Position numbers and translations under genes: made by a program. A DNA stretch of 64,000 bases, taken from contig NZ_QAYC01000009.1 of NCBI RefSeq assembly GCF_003053725.1, positions 62,001-126,000 of the forward strand, given 5' to 3'. Of the stretch, positions 24,491-33,181 are shown one piece after another. Each line of letters begins with the position of its first letter. The stretch's first letter is position 1. The notes under the pieces are model-generated. The model saw only the letters and a list, made by a program, of their open reading frames with translations, searched no databases and was not told where the DNA came from. The stretch comes from Rhodovulum kholense. Its GTDB lineage: Bacteria > Pseudomonadota > Alphaproteobacteria > Rhodobacterales > Rhodobacteraceae.

Positions 24491-25761
24491 CGCGGCACCT
24501 CCGTACGGGCCAGGACCCGGTCAACACTATCGAGCACAAGATCGGCATGCTCGCGCGAAAACGGCATCGGCGGGCGGAACTTGAGCGTGTTCATCGCGCG
24601 CCCGATCCGCCCCGCAAGGATGCCCTCGGCGCGGAGCCCCTCGACCAGCCGGATGGCGAAACCGGTAGCAGGTGCGCCGGTCTCGTCGACCAACTCGGCG
24701 CCGAAGAAAAGCCCCCTGCCCCGGACCTCGGCCAGCCAGGGATGGCGAAGCCCCCCAAGCCGGTCCAGAGCGTAGGCACCGACCGTGCGGGCGTTTTCCA
24801 TCAGCCCCTCCTCCTCGATGACCTCAAGCGTCGCCAGCGCCGCGGCCATCGAGACCGGATTGCCGCCAAAGGTGTTGAAATAGCCGAAGGCGCCGCGGAA
24901 GGCGGCCATGATCTCGGGCCGGGTGACGGCGGCGCCGACCGGATGGCCATTGGCCATCGGCTTGCCCAGCGTGACGACATCGGGAGCAAAGCCCAGCACC
25001 TCATGGCCCCAGAAGGCGGTGCCGAGCCGTCCGAAGCCCGGCTGAACCTCGTCGGCGAGGATAAGCCCGCCCGCCTGCCGCACGACCTCGACGGTGGGAT
25101 CGAGAAAGCCCGGGGCCAGCGTCGGGAAACCTTCATTGGCGAAGAACGGGCACAGCATGAAGCCTGCAAAGCCGTGGCCTGCCTCTTCCAGTTCGGCGAT
25201 GGCGCAGGCGACATTGGCGGCGAAGGCTTCGGGCTGGGCCTCGGCGCTGCCGCCAAGCGGGGCGAGGCTGTCAGGGGCGGGCACCAGCCGCACATGGGGC
25301 GGGTAGCCGCCGATCGGCGGGCGCCGGGTCGAGAGCGCGCTGACCGCGGCGGTATTGCCGTGATAGGTGTTGTCGGTCGCGATCAGCCCGGTCTTTCCGG
25401 TCGCCGCCTGGGCCATGCGAAGCGCGACGTCATTGGCCTCGGACCCGGTGCAGACCATCACCGCCTGGCTCAGGTCATGGCCGAGGGTCGCCGTCAGCCG
25501 CTCGACATAATCGAGGATGGTCTCGTGCAGGTAGCGGGTATGGGTATTCAGCCTTGCGGCCTGGGCGGCGATCGCTTCGACCACCTTCGGGTGGCAATGG
25601 CCGACATGGGGGACGTTGTTATAGGCATCCAGGTAGCGCCGTCCGCCGGCGTCCCAAAGCCAGACGCCCTCGCCCCGGACGATATGGACGGGCTCGTCGT
25701 AGAAGGTCGGCACGTTCGGACCGAGCAGCCGCGCGCGCCGGTCGATCAGGGGGTCGGTCAT
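24487..25761 (-). CDS. AGXT2L-like PLP phospho-lyase (class III aminotransferase fold)
   Basis: A 424-residue PLP enzyme. The family features [38 protein letters not shown] and the PLP-lysine segment [14 protein letters not shown] are visible. The [12 protein letters not shown] stretch and the GKPMxNGHPV form are as in the eukaryotic AGXT2L1/AGXT2L2 proteins, which are ethanolamine-phosphate and 5-phosphohydroxylysine phospho-lyases rather than aminotransferases. ATG 25761 (MTDPLIDRR) fits the family start. Coupled to a kinase downstream, it probably eliminates phosphate and ammonia from a phosphorylated amino alcohol. A true aminotransferase role is not excluded. Confidence 0.82.
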   Translation of the reverse strand: MTDPLIDRRARLLGPNVPTFYDEPVHIVRGEGVWLWDAGGRRYLDAYNNVPHVGHCHPKVVEAIAAQAARLNTHTRYLHETILDYVERLTATLGHDLSQAVMVCTGSEANDVALRMAQAATGKTGLIATDNTYHGNTAAVSALSTRRPPIGGYPPHVRLVPAPDSLAPLGGSAEAQPEAFAANVACAIAELEEAGHGFAGFMLCPFFANEGFPTLAPGFLDPTVEVVRQAGGLILADEVQPGFGRLGTAFWGHEVLGFAPDVVTLGKPMANGHPVGAAVTRPEIMAAFRGAFGYFNTFGGNPVSMAAALATLEVIEEEGLMENARTVGAYALDRLGGLRHPWLAEVRGRGLFFGAELVDETGAPATGFAIRLVEGLRAEGILAGRIGRAMNTLKFRPPMPFSREHADLVLDSVDRVLARTEVPR

Positions 25762-25827
25762 GGAAGGGCACCTCGGCCGTCTGCGCTCCAATCAGAGCGC
25801 AGCGCCGGGGCGCATGCAAGGCCGACT

Positions 25828-26823
25828 TCAGGCGAAGCCGGGCGCCAGCCGCATCGCGCCGGTCTCGATCCCGCGCCAGTTGAGGATCGGGCCGACCATC
25901 CGCTTCCGCGCGGCCGGATGGGCGGGGTCGAGCGCCCCCAGATGGACCAGAAGCCCGGCAATGGCGGCCTCGGCGGCGCGGGTGGCGCCATCCTCGATCT
26001 TGAGCGCGACGCCAAACCCGCGCTCGGGCAGGAAGGCCACAAACACGCCCTCGGCCCCGGTCTTGACCGCGACGCGGCCCTCCATCGCGCGCATCAGCTC
26101 GGTGCAGGCCCGGCCCTCGCCCGCGACCAGATCGGGATGACGGCGCATCGCCTCGCTCAGCCGTCCGGCGGCGCGGGACCGGGCGTCGCCCGCATCGGGC
26201 CGGGCGGCAGCAAAGACCGCCATCGCGCGGGCAAGCCCCGCGACCGTGGTGGCGAAGTTCGGCGCCGAACAGCCGTCGATGCCAAAGCCGGGGCTCGCCC
26301 TCCCGGTGGCCTCTTCGAAGGTCGCGCGGACCGCGCGCTGCACCGGATGGGCGGGATCGACATAGTCGGGCCCCGCGTGCAGGTGCCGGGCAAGGGTCAG
26401 AAAGCCCGCATGCTTGCCCGAACAGTTGTTGTGCAACTGGCAGGCGTGTTCGCCCGCGCGGATCATCCGGTCGCGCTCGTCGCGGTCGCGGGTCGGTTGC
26501 ACGCCGCACAGCAGGTCGGCCTCGTTCAGACCCAGCCCGTCCAGCCAGGCCGCGACCTTGCCCACATGGAGCGGCGCCCCCTGATGCGAGGCGCAGGCCA
26601 GCGCCAGATGCTCGGACCCGAGACCGGCCGCGTCGGCCGCGCCGCTTTCGACCAGCGGCAGCGCCTGCACCATCTTGCAGGACGACCGGGGCAGGATCAG
26701 CGCCTCGGGATCGCCCCAGGCGGCCACAAGACCCGAGGCATCGCAAATCGCCGCATGGCCGCGATGGCAGGATTCGACCATGCCCCCACGCAGCAGCTCG
26801 ACCATGGCGACGGCACCGGTCAT
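25828..26823 (-). CDS. L-asparaginase, rhizobial (ReAV/class 3) type
   Basis: A 331-residue asparaginase II of the type known from Rhizobium etli, unrelated to E. coli AnsA/AnsB. It hydrolyses L-asparagine to aspartate and ammonia. The serine-lysine pair is in PRSSCKMVQALP (SxxK, near residue 48), and the metal/catalytic Cys-Lys pair in NNCSGKHAGFL. The C-terminal GVFVAFLPERG and KIEDGATRAAE follow the family. ATG 26823 (MTGAVAMVELL) was chosen; upstream codons belong to the promoter region of the divergent ialB gene. The phospho-lyase gene follows after 66 bp on the same strand. Confidence 0.88.
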   Translation of the reverse strand: MTGAVAMVELLRGGMVESCHRGHAAICDASGLVAAWGDPEALILPRSSCKMVQALPLVESGAADAAGLGSEHLALACASHQGAPLHVGKVAAWLDGLGLNEADLLCGVQPTRDRDERDRMIRAGEHACQLHNNCSGKHAGFLTLARHLHAGPDYVDPAHPVQRAVRATFEEATGRASPGFGIDGCSAPNFATTVAGLARAMAVFAAARPDAGDARSRAAGRLSEAMRRHPDLVAGEGRACTELMRAMEGRVAVKTGAEGVFVAFLPERGFGVALKIEDGATRAAEAAIAGLLVHLGALDPAHPAARKRMVGPILNWRGIETGAMRLAPGFA

Positions 26824-26882
26824 TCCCTGCCTCCCATCCGGCCCGGGTCCGGCATCGTGTCCCTGCTCCCCTTCAAGTCCGA

Positions 26883-26911
26883 TTGACTTTGTGCCATGAA
26901 GACTTTCATAT
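26883..26911 (+). promoter_or_regulatory. Sigma-70-like promoter for the IalB-family gene
   Basis: TTGACT (26883-26888) and TCATAT (26906-26911) are separated by exactly 17 bp. The start codon of the plus-strand gene is 112 bp downstream. The same region must also carry the promoter of the divergent asparaginase gene. Confidence 0.5.
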
Positions 26912-27023
26912 CCCCGCGTGCCTAGGCTAGGCTGCGCATATCGAGTTCGGACCTGCCACGCCACTGGAAACGCTTCCCCAAAAGGCGGGCCGAGAGGCAA
27001 AGACAGCTGGAGGCTGTAAGACG

Positions 27024-27557
27024 ATGACATCCCTTTTCCGAGCGGCCATCGCGGGCGGCGCTTTGGCGTTGGCGGTGACAGCGGCGCATGCGCAGGAAGA
27101 ATCGACCAACAACGTGGCGGTCAAGACCGACTGGAACGTGTTCGTCGAGACCGATCCCACCGAATGCTGGAGCGTGTCGCCCCCCAAGAAGACGGTCAAC
27201 ACCCGCGACGGTCAGGTCGTGTCCGTGCGGCGGGGCGAGATCCTTCTGTTCGTGACCTTCCGCCCCGGCGACGGCATCGCGGGCGAAGTTTCGTTCTCGG
27301 GCGGCTATCCGTTCAAGCCCGGCTCGACCGTGGCGCTCAGCGTGGGCGACAGCAATTTCGACCTCTTCACCGAGGGAGAATGGGCCTGGCCGGCCTCGAA
27401 GGCCGACGATGCCAAGATCATCGAGGCGATGAAACGCGGCGCCGAGGCCGAACTGGTCGGCTTCTCGTCGCGGGGGACGAAGACCACCGACACTTTCTCG
27501 CTTTACGGCTTCACTGCCGCGATGGACGAGGCCGCGCGCCGCTGCTCGGGCAACTGA
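27024..27557 (+). CDS. Invasion-associated locus B (IalB) family periplasmic protein
   Basis: A 177-residue secreted protein of the IalB family common in alphaproteobacteria. The signal peptide is residues 1-23 (AAIAGGALALAVTAAHA-QEE). The core has TDWNVFVETDPTECWSVSPP, VSFSGGYPFKPGSTVALSVG and the C-terminal ARRCSGN. The family is named for a Bartonella erythrocyte-invasion locus, but free-living members are widespread and their role is unclear. A bidirectional terminator follows. Confidence 0.85.
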   Translation: MTSLFRAAIAGGALALAVTAAHAQEESTNNVAVKTDWNVFVETDPTECWSVSPPKKTVNTRDGQVVSVRRGEILLFVTFRPGDGIAGEVSFSGGYPFKPGSTVALSVGDSNFDLFTEGEWAWPASKADDAKIIEAMKRGAEAELVGFSSRGTKTTDTFSLYGFTAAMDEAARRCSGN

Positions 27558-27580
27558 GCCGGACGCGCCGGATCGCAGGC

Positions 27581-27609
27581 CGCCAAGGCATCGCCCCGAT
27601 GCCTTGGCG
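27581..27609. terminator. Bidirectional terminator between convergent genes
   Basis: A perfect 13-bp stem, CGCCAAGGCATCG (27581-27593) with its complement at 27597-27609, encloses a CCC loop. It lies between the convergent IalB-family gene and the VPLPA-CTERM gene; T tracts are poor on both sides. Confidence 0.65.
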
Positions 27610-27617
27610 TTCGTGTG

Positions 27618-28586
27618 TCAGGCGCGGCGGCGGATGAGGCCGAAGGCCGCCAGTCCGGACAGGACCAGCGGCAGAGTCGCCGGCACCGGCACGGGCGCCG
27701 GATCCTCCGCCAGGACATAGCGATAAAGCCGCGTATAGGCGTCGAATTCGCCCTCGACCGCCTGCGGGTCGATCACCATCTCGACATACATCTCAAGGCC
27801 GCCATCGGCCAGCTCGCGGAGCGCAAGCCCCTCGGTTTCGAACCGGATGTCGCCCTCGAAGATCGGCAGCTGGAACAGCTCTTCGACATGGCCGGTCGCC
27901 AGATCGAGGCTGTAGACCGATTTCGTGCCGATATCGGTGGACAGGTACATCATCCCGTCCAGAACCTTGGCCCCCTGAACGCGCTTCAGCTCCTGATCCA
28001 TCTGCAGCGTGCCGAGAAAGCTCCAGTCGGTGAGGTCGTAGACGTTGAGCGTGTCGCCCAGCGCCCATTCCTTGCCATAACCCAGCCCGGTCGCATGATC
28101 GATCGCCGTCCAGCTCGCGACATCGTCGCGCCGGTTGGTCGGATCGCCCAGCATTTCGTGAAGCTCGCCGGCATAGGCAAGCGTCGTGGCATCGAAGAAG
28201 GCCACATGCCCGTTCTGATAGTCGCCCTCGGCACTGTCGAGAGAAGCGTGAACGACCCCGTCCCTGATGTCGAAATCGCCGATATGGTCGAAGCCCCGAT
28301 CGGCAAGCGCGGCCGGAATGCCGCTGACGACCTGCCCGGTTTCAAGATCGTAATGCCCGCTGGCCTCGATGAACTGCCAGTCTTCGGTGAACCGGGCGAG
28401 CCCGTATTGCCAGGAGGTGACCCATTCGTTGGCCGCGGCGTTCCAGGCGATGCCCTGGGTCATCTGAAGCCCGGTCTGGTTCTCGTCGAGGAAGGCATAA
28501 TCGGCAAAGCTGTCGAGGGTCCAGCTTGCGGCATGAACCGAACCGGCCGCCAGAACGCCGGCGGCGGTGGTGAACAGAAGACGCAT
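27618..28586 (-). CDS. Secreted protein with VPLPA-CTERM-like sorting signal
   Basis: A 322-residue exported protein. The N terminus is a signal peptide (MRLLFTTAAGVLAAGSVHA). The C terminus has the sorting-signal layout: motif VPVPATLPL, hydrophobic helix VLSGLAAFGL, then the basic tail IRRRA. This matches VPLPA-CTERM signals, thought to be handled by an exosortase-like system in Rhodobacteraceae. The central region has beta-rich repeats such as NGHVAFFDATTLAYAGELHE and VYSLDLATGHVEELFQL, which resemble propeller-like folds. No exosortase is in the window. The function of the passenger is unknown; surface or matrix location is inferred. Confidence 0.75.
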   Translation of the reverse strand: MRLLFTTAAGVLAAGSVHAASWTLDSFADYAFLDENQTGLQMTQGIAWNAAANEWVTSWQYGLARFTEDWQFIEASGHYDLETGQVVSGIPAALADRGFDHIGDFDIRDGVVHASLDSAEGDYQNGHVAFFDATTLAYAGELHEMLGDPTNRRDDVASWTAIDHATGLGYGKEWALGDTLNVYDLTDWSFLGTLQMDQELKRVQGAKVLDGMMYLSTDIGTKSVYSLDLATGHVEELFQLPIFEGDIRFETEGLALRELADGGLEMYVEMVIDPQAVEGEFDAYTRLYRYVLAEDPAPVPVPATLPLVLSGLAAFGLIRRRA

Positions 28587-28651
28587 TCGTCTCTCCAAAA
28601 TGTGAGCCCTGCCCGAGTGCGGGCGCCGCCAGCGTTAGGCGCGGCGCCTGA

Positions 28652-28681
28652 CAATCTGGTAACGTTTTGTTAACCGGATTG
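28652..28681. promoter_or_regulatory. Imperfect palindrome with CtrA-like GTAA-N7-TTAA
   Basis: An imperfect inverted repeat (CAATCTGGTAAC on the left, GTTAACCGGATTG on the right) lies between the divergent VPLPA-CTERM gene and rlmN. Within it, GTAA-N7-TTAA at 28659-28673 differs by one base from the CtrA consensus TTAA-N7-TTAA. The 14-mer at 28664-28677 recurs in reverse upstream of hemF. Confidence 0.4.
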
Positions 28682-28788
28682 TGACGCGATGCCGTTTCGC
28701 GGCGGCGCCCCCCCCGAGGCAAGCGCGACCCTTTCAAAACGGGCGCGACTCTGCTAAGGGGTACCGCTTTCCGAACAGGAGTCCTCCG

Positions 28789-30012
28789 ATGTCCGCGCCC
28801 ATCGTCCAGGATGTGCTGCCGCTGCCCCGCAAGCTGCCGGAAACCGACCGGGTCAATCTGGTCGGCCTGACCCGCCCGCGTCTGCGCGAGGCGCTGATCG
28901 CTGCCGGCACGCCCGAGGCGCAGGCCAAGATGCGGGCGAACCAGCTGTGGCAGTGGATCTACCAGAAGGGCGTACGCGACTTCGACGCGATGACCAATCT
29001 GGCCAAGGACTACCGCGCGCTGCTGAAGGACCATTTCGCGATCGAGGTACCCGAGATCGTCACCCGCTCGGTCTCGGCCGACGGCACCCGCAAATATCTG
29101 GTGCGGATCGCGGGCGGGCATGAGGTCGAGGTGGTCTACATCCCCGAGGACGGGCGCGGCACGCTGTGCATCTCGTCGCAGGTGGGCTGCACCCTGACCT
29201 GTACCTTCTGCCACACCGGCACCCAGCGGCTGGTGCGCAACCTGACCGCGGCCGAGATCGTGGGCCAGGTCATGCTGGCGCGCGACGATCTGGGCGAATG
29301 GCCGAAGCCCGGCCGCAATCCGAAGGACGAAACCCGGCTGATCTCGAACCTCGTGCTGATGGGCATGGGCGAGCCGCTTTACAATTTCGAGGCGGTGCGC
29401 GACGCGATGCTGATCGCGATGGATGGCGAGGGGATTTCGCTGTCGCGCCGCCGGATCACCCTGTCGACCTCGGGCGTGGTGCCGGAAATCGAGCGCGCGG
29501 GCCGCGAGATCGGTTGCATGCTGGCGATCAGCCTGCACGCGACCACCGACGAGCTGCGCAACAAGATCGTGCCGATCAACCGCAAATACCCTATCGCCCA
29601 GCTGTTCGAGGCGCTCCGGGCCTATCCCAAGCTGTCGAACTCGGAACGGATCACGTTCGAATACGTGATGCTGAAAGGCGTGAACGACAGCGATGCCGAT
29701 GCCCGCCAGCTGGTCCGGCTGATTTCCGGCATTCCGGCCAAGATCAACCTGATCCCGTTCAACGAATGGCCCGGCGCGCCCTATCAGCGGTCGGACTGGG
29801 ACCGGATCGAGGCCTTCGCCAACATCGTCTACAAGGCGGGCTACGCCAGCCCGATCCGCACCCCGCGGGGCGAGGACATCATGGCGGCCTGCGGACAGCT
29901 GAAATCGGCGACGGAACGCGCCCGCAAGAACCGCTTCCAGATCGCGGCCGAGGCCGGCCTGCCCGAGCCCGAACGCATCGTCCGCCGCCCCGACGCCCCC
30001 GACGTTCACTGA
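28789..30012 (+). CDS. rlmN: 23S rRNA/tRNA adenine-C2 methyltransferase RlmN
   Basis: RlmN is a radical-SAM enzyme that methylates C2 of A2503 in 23S rRNA and A37 in some tRNAs. The 407-residue product has the CxxxCxxC cluster motif CTLTCTFC preceded by CISSQVG, the GMGEPLYN block, and the resolving/methyl-carrying Cys regions (C in [12 protein letters not shown]-terminal IMAACGQL). The start at ATG 28789 (MSAPIVQD) has AGGAG upstream; a longer frame from 28681 is not family-like. Confidence 0.95.
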   Translation: MSAPIVQDVLPLPRKLPETDRVNLVGLTRPRLREALIAAGTPEAQAKMRANQLWQWIYQKGVRDFDAMTNLAKDYRALLKDHFAIEVPEIVTRSVSADGTRKYLVRIAGGHEVEVVYIPEDGRGTLCISSQVGCTLTCTFCHTGTQRLVRNLTAAEIVGQVMLARDDLGEWPKPGRNPKDETRLISNLVLMGMGEPLYNFEAVRDAMLIAMDGEGISLSRRRITLSTSGVVPEIERAGREIGCMLAISLHATTDELRNKIVPINRKYPIAQLFEALRAYPKLSNSERITFEYVMLKGVNDSDADARQLVRLISGIPAKINLIPFNEWPGAPYQRSDWDRIEAFANIVYKAGYASPIRTPRGEDIMAACGQLKSATERARKNRFQIAAEAGLPEPERIVRRPDAPDVH

Positions 30013-30116
30013 GCGCGAGGACCTGATCGCCTGCGCGGGCCGCCGGTTTGCGCAGCTTTCGGGTCGCGCGCCCCGGCCCGCCGCGCCAATCTGCCGGAAA
30101 GTGGCAGGAGGGCAAC

Positions 30117-31037
30117 ATGACAACCATCGCGGACCCGGCGGAGCGTCTGACCATGGGGCGGGCCGAATGGGCCATGCTTCTGGCCTTGTCCGTGCTGTGG
30201 GGCGGGTCGTTCCTGTTCGTGGGCATCGCCGTGGCCGAGCTGCCGACCCTGACGCTGGTCTGGCTGCGGGTGGCGCTGGCCGCGCTGGTGCTTTGGGCCG
30301 CGGTCGCGGTGACCGGACGGCCGTTGCCACGCTCGCCCGGAGTCTGGGCAGCCTTCCTCGGCATGGGGCTTCTGAACAATGTCATCCCGTTCAGCCTGAT
30401 CGTGGCCGGACAGCACAGCATCGCCTCGGGGCTGGCCTCGATCCTCAATGCCACCACGCCGCTTTTCACCGTGGTGGTGGCAGGTCTTCTGCTGGCCGAT
30501 GAGCGGCCGGGCGGGCTGAAGCTATGCGGGGTCGCGGCGGGGCTGGCCGGTGTGGCGGTGATGATCGGCCCCGACGCGCTGGCCGGTCTGGGCACGAATG
30601 CGCTGGCCCAGCTGGCGGTGCTGGGCGGCGCGCTGTCCTATGCCTGCGCGGCGGTGTTCGGGCGGCGGTTTCGGCGGATGGGGGTCGATCCACTGGTGAC
30701 GGCGGCCGGGCAGGTCGGCGCCGCGACGCTGCTGCTAAGCCCGGCGATGCTGATCGCCGACCGGCCCTGGACGCTGCCGATGCCGGGCACTGCCACCTGC
30801 GCCGCCGTGCTGGGGCTGGCGGTGCTGTCGACCGCGCTGGCCTATCTGCTTTACTTCCGCATCCTCGCCCGCGCCGGGGCCACCAGCCTGTCGCTGGTGA
30901 CCTTCCTGATCCCGGTCTCGGCGATCCTGCTGGGCGGGCTGGTTCTGGGCGAGCGGCTGGCCCCCACCGATTTCGCTGGCATGGCCTGCATCGCGCTGGG
31001 GCTTGCGGCGGTCGACGGCCGGCTGTTCCGGCGCTAG
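30117..31037 (+). CDS. DMT-family (EamA) transporter
   Basis: A 306-residue inner-membrane protein with ten predicted helices in two EamA repeats. Examples are LLALSVLWGGSFLFVGIAV at the start of the first and GGALSYACAAVFGRRF in the second. EamA proteins export amino acids, purines or other metabolites; the substrate here is unknown. ATG 30117 follows AGGAGGG. Its stop overlaps the stop of the convergent LOG-family gene by 4 bp. Confidence 0.9.
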   Translation: MTTIADPAERLTMGRAEWAMLLALSVLWGGSFLFVGIAVAELPTLTLVWLRVALAALVLWAAVAVTGRPLPRSPGVWAAFLGMGLLNNVIPFSLIVAGQHSIASGLASILNATTPLFTVVVAGLLLADERPGGLKLCGVAAGLAGVAVMIGPDALAGLGTNALAQLAVLGGALSYACAAVFGRRFRRMGVDPLVTAAGQVGAATLLLSPAMLIADRPWTLPMPGTATCAAVLGLAVLSTALAYLLYFRILARAGATSLSLVTFLIPVSAILLGGLVLGERLAPTDFAGMACIALGLAAVDGRLFRR

Positions 31038-31852
31038 CGGGGCGGCGTCCAGCCCTCGATGATTGCAACCGCCTCTTCGGCGGTCTCGACGAAGGAGAAC
31101 AACCGCAGGTCCTCATGGCTGATGGTCCCGGCTTCGGCCAGGGCCTCCCAGTTGATGACCGTCTCCCAGAAGCTGCGCCCGAACAGCAGGAACGGCACCG
31201 GGTCCATGCGCCGGGTCTGGATCAGGGTCAGCGCCTCGAACATCTCGTCCAGCGTGCCGAAGCCGCCGGGAAAGATCGCGATCGCCGCCGCGCGCAGCAG
31301 GAAGTGCATCTTGCGCATCGCGAAATAGTGGAAGTTGAAGCACAGCTCGGGCGTCACATAGGGGTTCGGCACCTGTTCATGCGGCAGCACGATGTTCAGC
31401 CCGATCGACACGCCCCCCGCATCGGCCGCGCCACGATTGCCGGCCTCCATCACCCCCGGCCCGCCGCCGGTCACGATCACATGGTCAAGCCGGTCGCCCT
31501 GCTGCCCCCGCAAGGTCATGCGCCGGGCGAATTCCCGCGCCTCGTCATAGTATTTCGACAGATCGGCCAGGGTTTGGGTCCGGGCGGTGTCGCGATGCGC
31601 GGGGTCGGGGATGCGGGCCCCGCCGAACAGCACGATGGTGCTTTCGATGCCGTAATCCCGCATCATCAGCTCGGGTTTCAGCAGTTCCAGCTGCACCCGG
31701 ACCGCGCGCATCTCGTCGCGGCACAGGAACTCGGGATCGGCGAAGGCCAGGCGGTAGGAGGGCGAGCGGGCCTGCGCCGTGTCCGGGCTGTCCCGCGCGC
31801 TTTCGATGTCGCGGAGAGCGTCGCGGAGAGGGCGGCGGGCGTCGTCATGCAT
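31034..31852 (-). CDS. LOG-family protein (nucleotide 5'-monophosphate nucleosidase-like)
   Basis: A 272-residue Rossmann-fold protein of the LOG/TIGR00730 family. The signature motifs are VTGGGPGVMEAGNRGA and FPGGFGTLDEMFE (PGGxGTxxE). LOG proteins cleave nucleoside 5'-monophosphates to base and ribose 5-phosphate; in plants and some bacteria this activates cytokinins, and in E. coli PpnN controls purine pools. The N-terminal about 60 residues are an extension beyond minimal LOG proteins. It is divergent from dapD. Confidence 0.87.
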   Translation of the reverse strand: MHDDARRPLRDALRDIESARDSPDTAQARSPSYRLAFADPEFLCRDEMRAVRVQLELLKPELMMRDYGIESTIVLFGGARIPDPAHRDTARTQTLADLSKYYDEAREFARRMTLRGQQGDRLDHVIVTGGGPGVMEAGNRGAADAGGVSIGLNIVLPHEQVPNPYVTPELCFNFHYFAMRKMHFLLRAAAIAIFPGGFGTLDEMFEALTLIQTRRMDPVPFLLFGRSFWETVINWEALAEAGTISHEDLRLFSFVETAEEAVAIIEGWTPPR

Positions 31853-31869
31853 GGGGGATCTCGCTTGGA

Positions 31870-31898
31870 TTGCGCGTTGGGCATCTTGCGTCTATAGC
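31870..31898 (+). promoter_or_regulatory. Candidate sigma-70 promoter of dapD
   Basis: TTGCGC (31870-31875) and TATAGC (31893-31898) are 17 bp apart, and the dapD start is 46 bp downstream of the -10 end, with GGGAGG before the ATG. Confidence 0.45.
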
Positions 31899-31944
31899 CT
31901 GACCGCCAACGAGACCAGAAACCTTTTGACGGGAGGTTACGCCC

Positions 31945-32772
31945 ATGTCCAATGCCCAGCTCGAAACGGCCATCGAGGCCGCCTGGGAGGCCCGCGACAC
32001 GATCACGTCCGCCACACGGGGCGAGACCCGCGAGGCCATCGAGGCCACGCTGGAGGCGCTGGACAAGGGCACGCTCCGCGTCGCCGAAAAGCAGGCCTCG
32101 GGCGACTGGCATGTCAACCAATGGGCCAAGAAGGCGGTGCTTCTGGGCTTCCGGATCAAGGACATGGAGTGCCATGAAGGCGGGCCGCAGGACGGTGGCT
32201 GGTGGGACAAGGTCGACAGCAAGTTCAAGGGCTGGGGCCAGGCCGACTGGCGCGCCGCGGGCTTTCGCGCGGTGCCGAACTGCGTGGTGCGCAAATCGGC
32301 CTATATCGCGCCCGGCGTGGTCCTGATGCCCTCCTTCGTGAACCTCGGCGCCTATGTCGACGAGGGCACCATGGTCGACACCTGGGCGACCGTCGGCTCC
32401 TGCGCCCAGATCGGCAAGGGCGTCCATCTCTCGGGCGGCGTCGGCATCGGCGGCGTACTCGAACCGATGCAGGCGGGCCCCACCATCATCGAGGACAACT
32501 GCTTCATCGGCGCCCGCTCCGAGGTGGTCGAGGGCTGCATCGTGCGCGAGGGCTCGGTCCTCGGCATGGGCGTCTTCATTGGCAAGTCGACCAAGATCGT
32601 CGACCGCGAGACCGGCGAGGTGATGTATGGCGAGGTGCCGCCCTATTCGGTCGTGGTCGCGGGCTCGATGCCCTCGAAAGGCGGCGTCAGCCTCTATTGC
32701 GCGGTGATCGTGAAACGCGTCGATGCGCAAACCCGGTCCAAGACCGGTATCAACGAGCTGCTGCGTGACTGA
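31945..32772 (+). CDS. dapD: Tetrahydrodipicolinate N-succinyltransferase
   Basis: DapD transfers succinyl from succinyl-CoA to tetrahydrodipicolinate, the step before the succinyl-DAP aminotransferase and DapE. The 275-residue product has the N-terminal helical domain and a left-handed beta-helix of hexapeptide repeats from about residue 105 to 240 (for example [44 protein letters not shown]). The stop overlaps the start of a small downstream gene by 8 bp. Confidence 0.96.
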   Translation: MSNAQLETAIEAAWEARDTITSATRGETREAIEATLEALDKGTLRVAEKQASGDWHVNQWAKKAVLLGFRIKDMECHEGGPQDGGWWDKVDSKFKGWGQADWRAAGFRAVPNCVVRKSAYIAPGVVLMPSFVNLGAYVDEGTMVDTWATVGSCAQIGKGVHLSGGVGIGGVLEPMQAGPTIIEDNCFIGARSEVVEGCIVREGSVLGMGVFIGKSTKIVDRETGEVMYGEVPPYSVVVAGSMPSKGGVSLYCAVIVKRVDAQTRSKTGINELLRD

Positions 32773-33091
32773 GAAACCCAGCAGCCGCCAGCAGGTCTAC
32801 ACCCTGCTGGTCGAGGTCGGGCGCAAGCTCGATGACGGCCTGCCCGACGGCGCCACCGGGGCCGGGCTGATGTGCTACGCCTCGGGCGTCGACGAGGCCG
32901 AGGCGGTGCGCGAAACGGTGGCCGTGCTGAAACAGGCGGGCCTCGCCCCGCTAGACGTGACCGGCTACGGCACCCTGGCCGAACGCCGCGACGAGGGCCA
33001 CGAGATCGGCCCCGAGGAAGAGGCCCTGATGGCCCGCGCCCTGGCCGAGAACGCGGTCATCGTGGCCCAGATGGACCCCTTCTTCGACTAG
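32765..33091 (+). CDS. Small hypothetical protein coupled to dapD
   Basis: A 108-residue protein starting at GTG 32765, inside the last codons of dapD, so translation is probably coupled. Two segments ([20 protein letters not shown] and the helix [20 protein letters not shown]) flank a [13 protein letters not shown] stretch. The rest is acidic ([13 protein letters not shown]). I recognise no family. Codon usage matches neighbours, supporting a real gene. An ATG-initiated longer frame from 32723 overlaps dapD more and is less likely. Confidence 0.65.
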   Translation: MTEKPSSRQQVYTLLVEVGRKLDDGLPDGATGAGLMCYASGVDEAEAVRETVAVLKQAGLAPLDVTGYGTLAERRDEGHEIGPEEEALMARALAENAVIVAQMDPFFD

Positions 33092-33121
33092 AGCCGCCGA
33101 TCCCCGAACAGCCCCGCGCCC

Positions 33122-33171
33122 CTCTTCTTCTTGGTCGAAATACCCCGGGGGCGCGGGGGCAGAGCCCCCGC
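33122..33171. repeat. Partial copy of the 23401 repeat plus GC hairpin
   Basis: Positions 33122-33146 carry CTTCTTCTTGGTCGAAATAC, close to one arm of the inverted repeat at 23443-23470. They are followed by a perfect 8-bp hairpin (GCGGGGGC at 33153-33160 with GCCCCCGC at 33164-33171). The site lies between the convergent dapD operon and the TRAP transporter genes, so it may act as a terminator for both. Confidence 0.6.
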
Positions 33172-33181
33172 CCCTGCCGCC

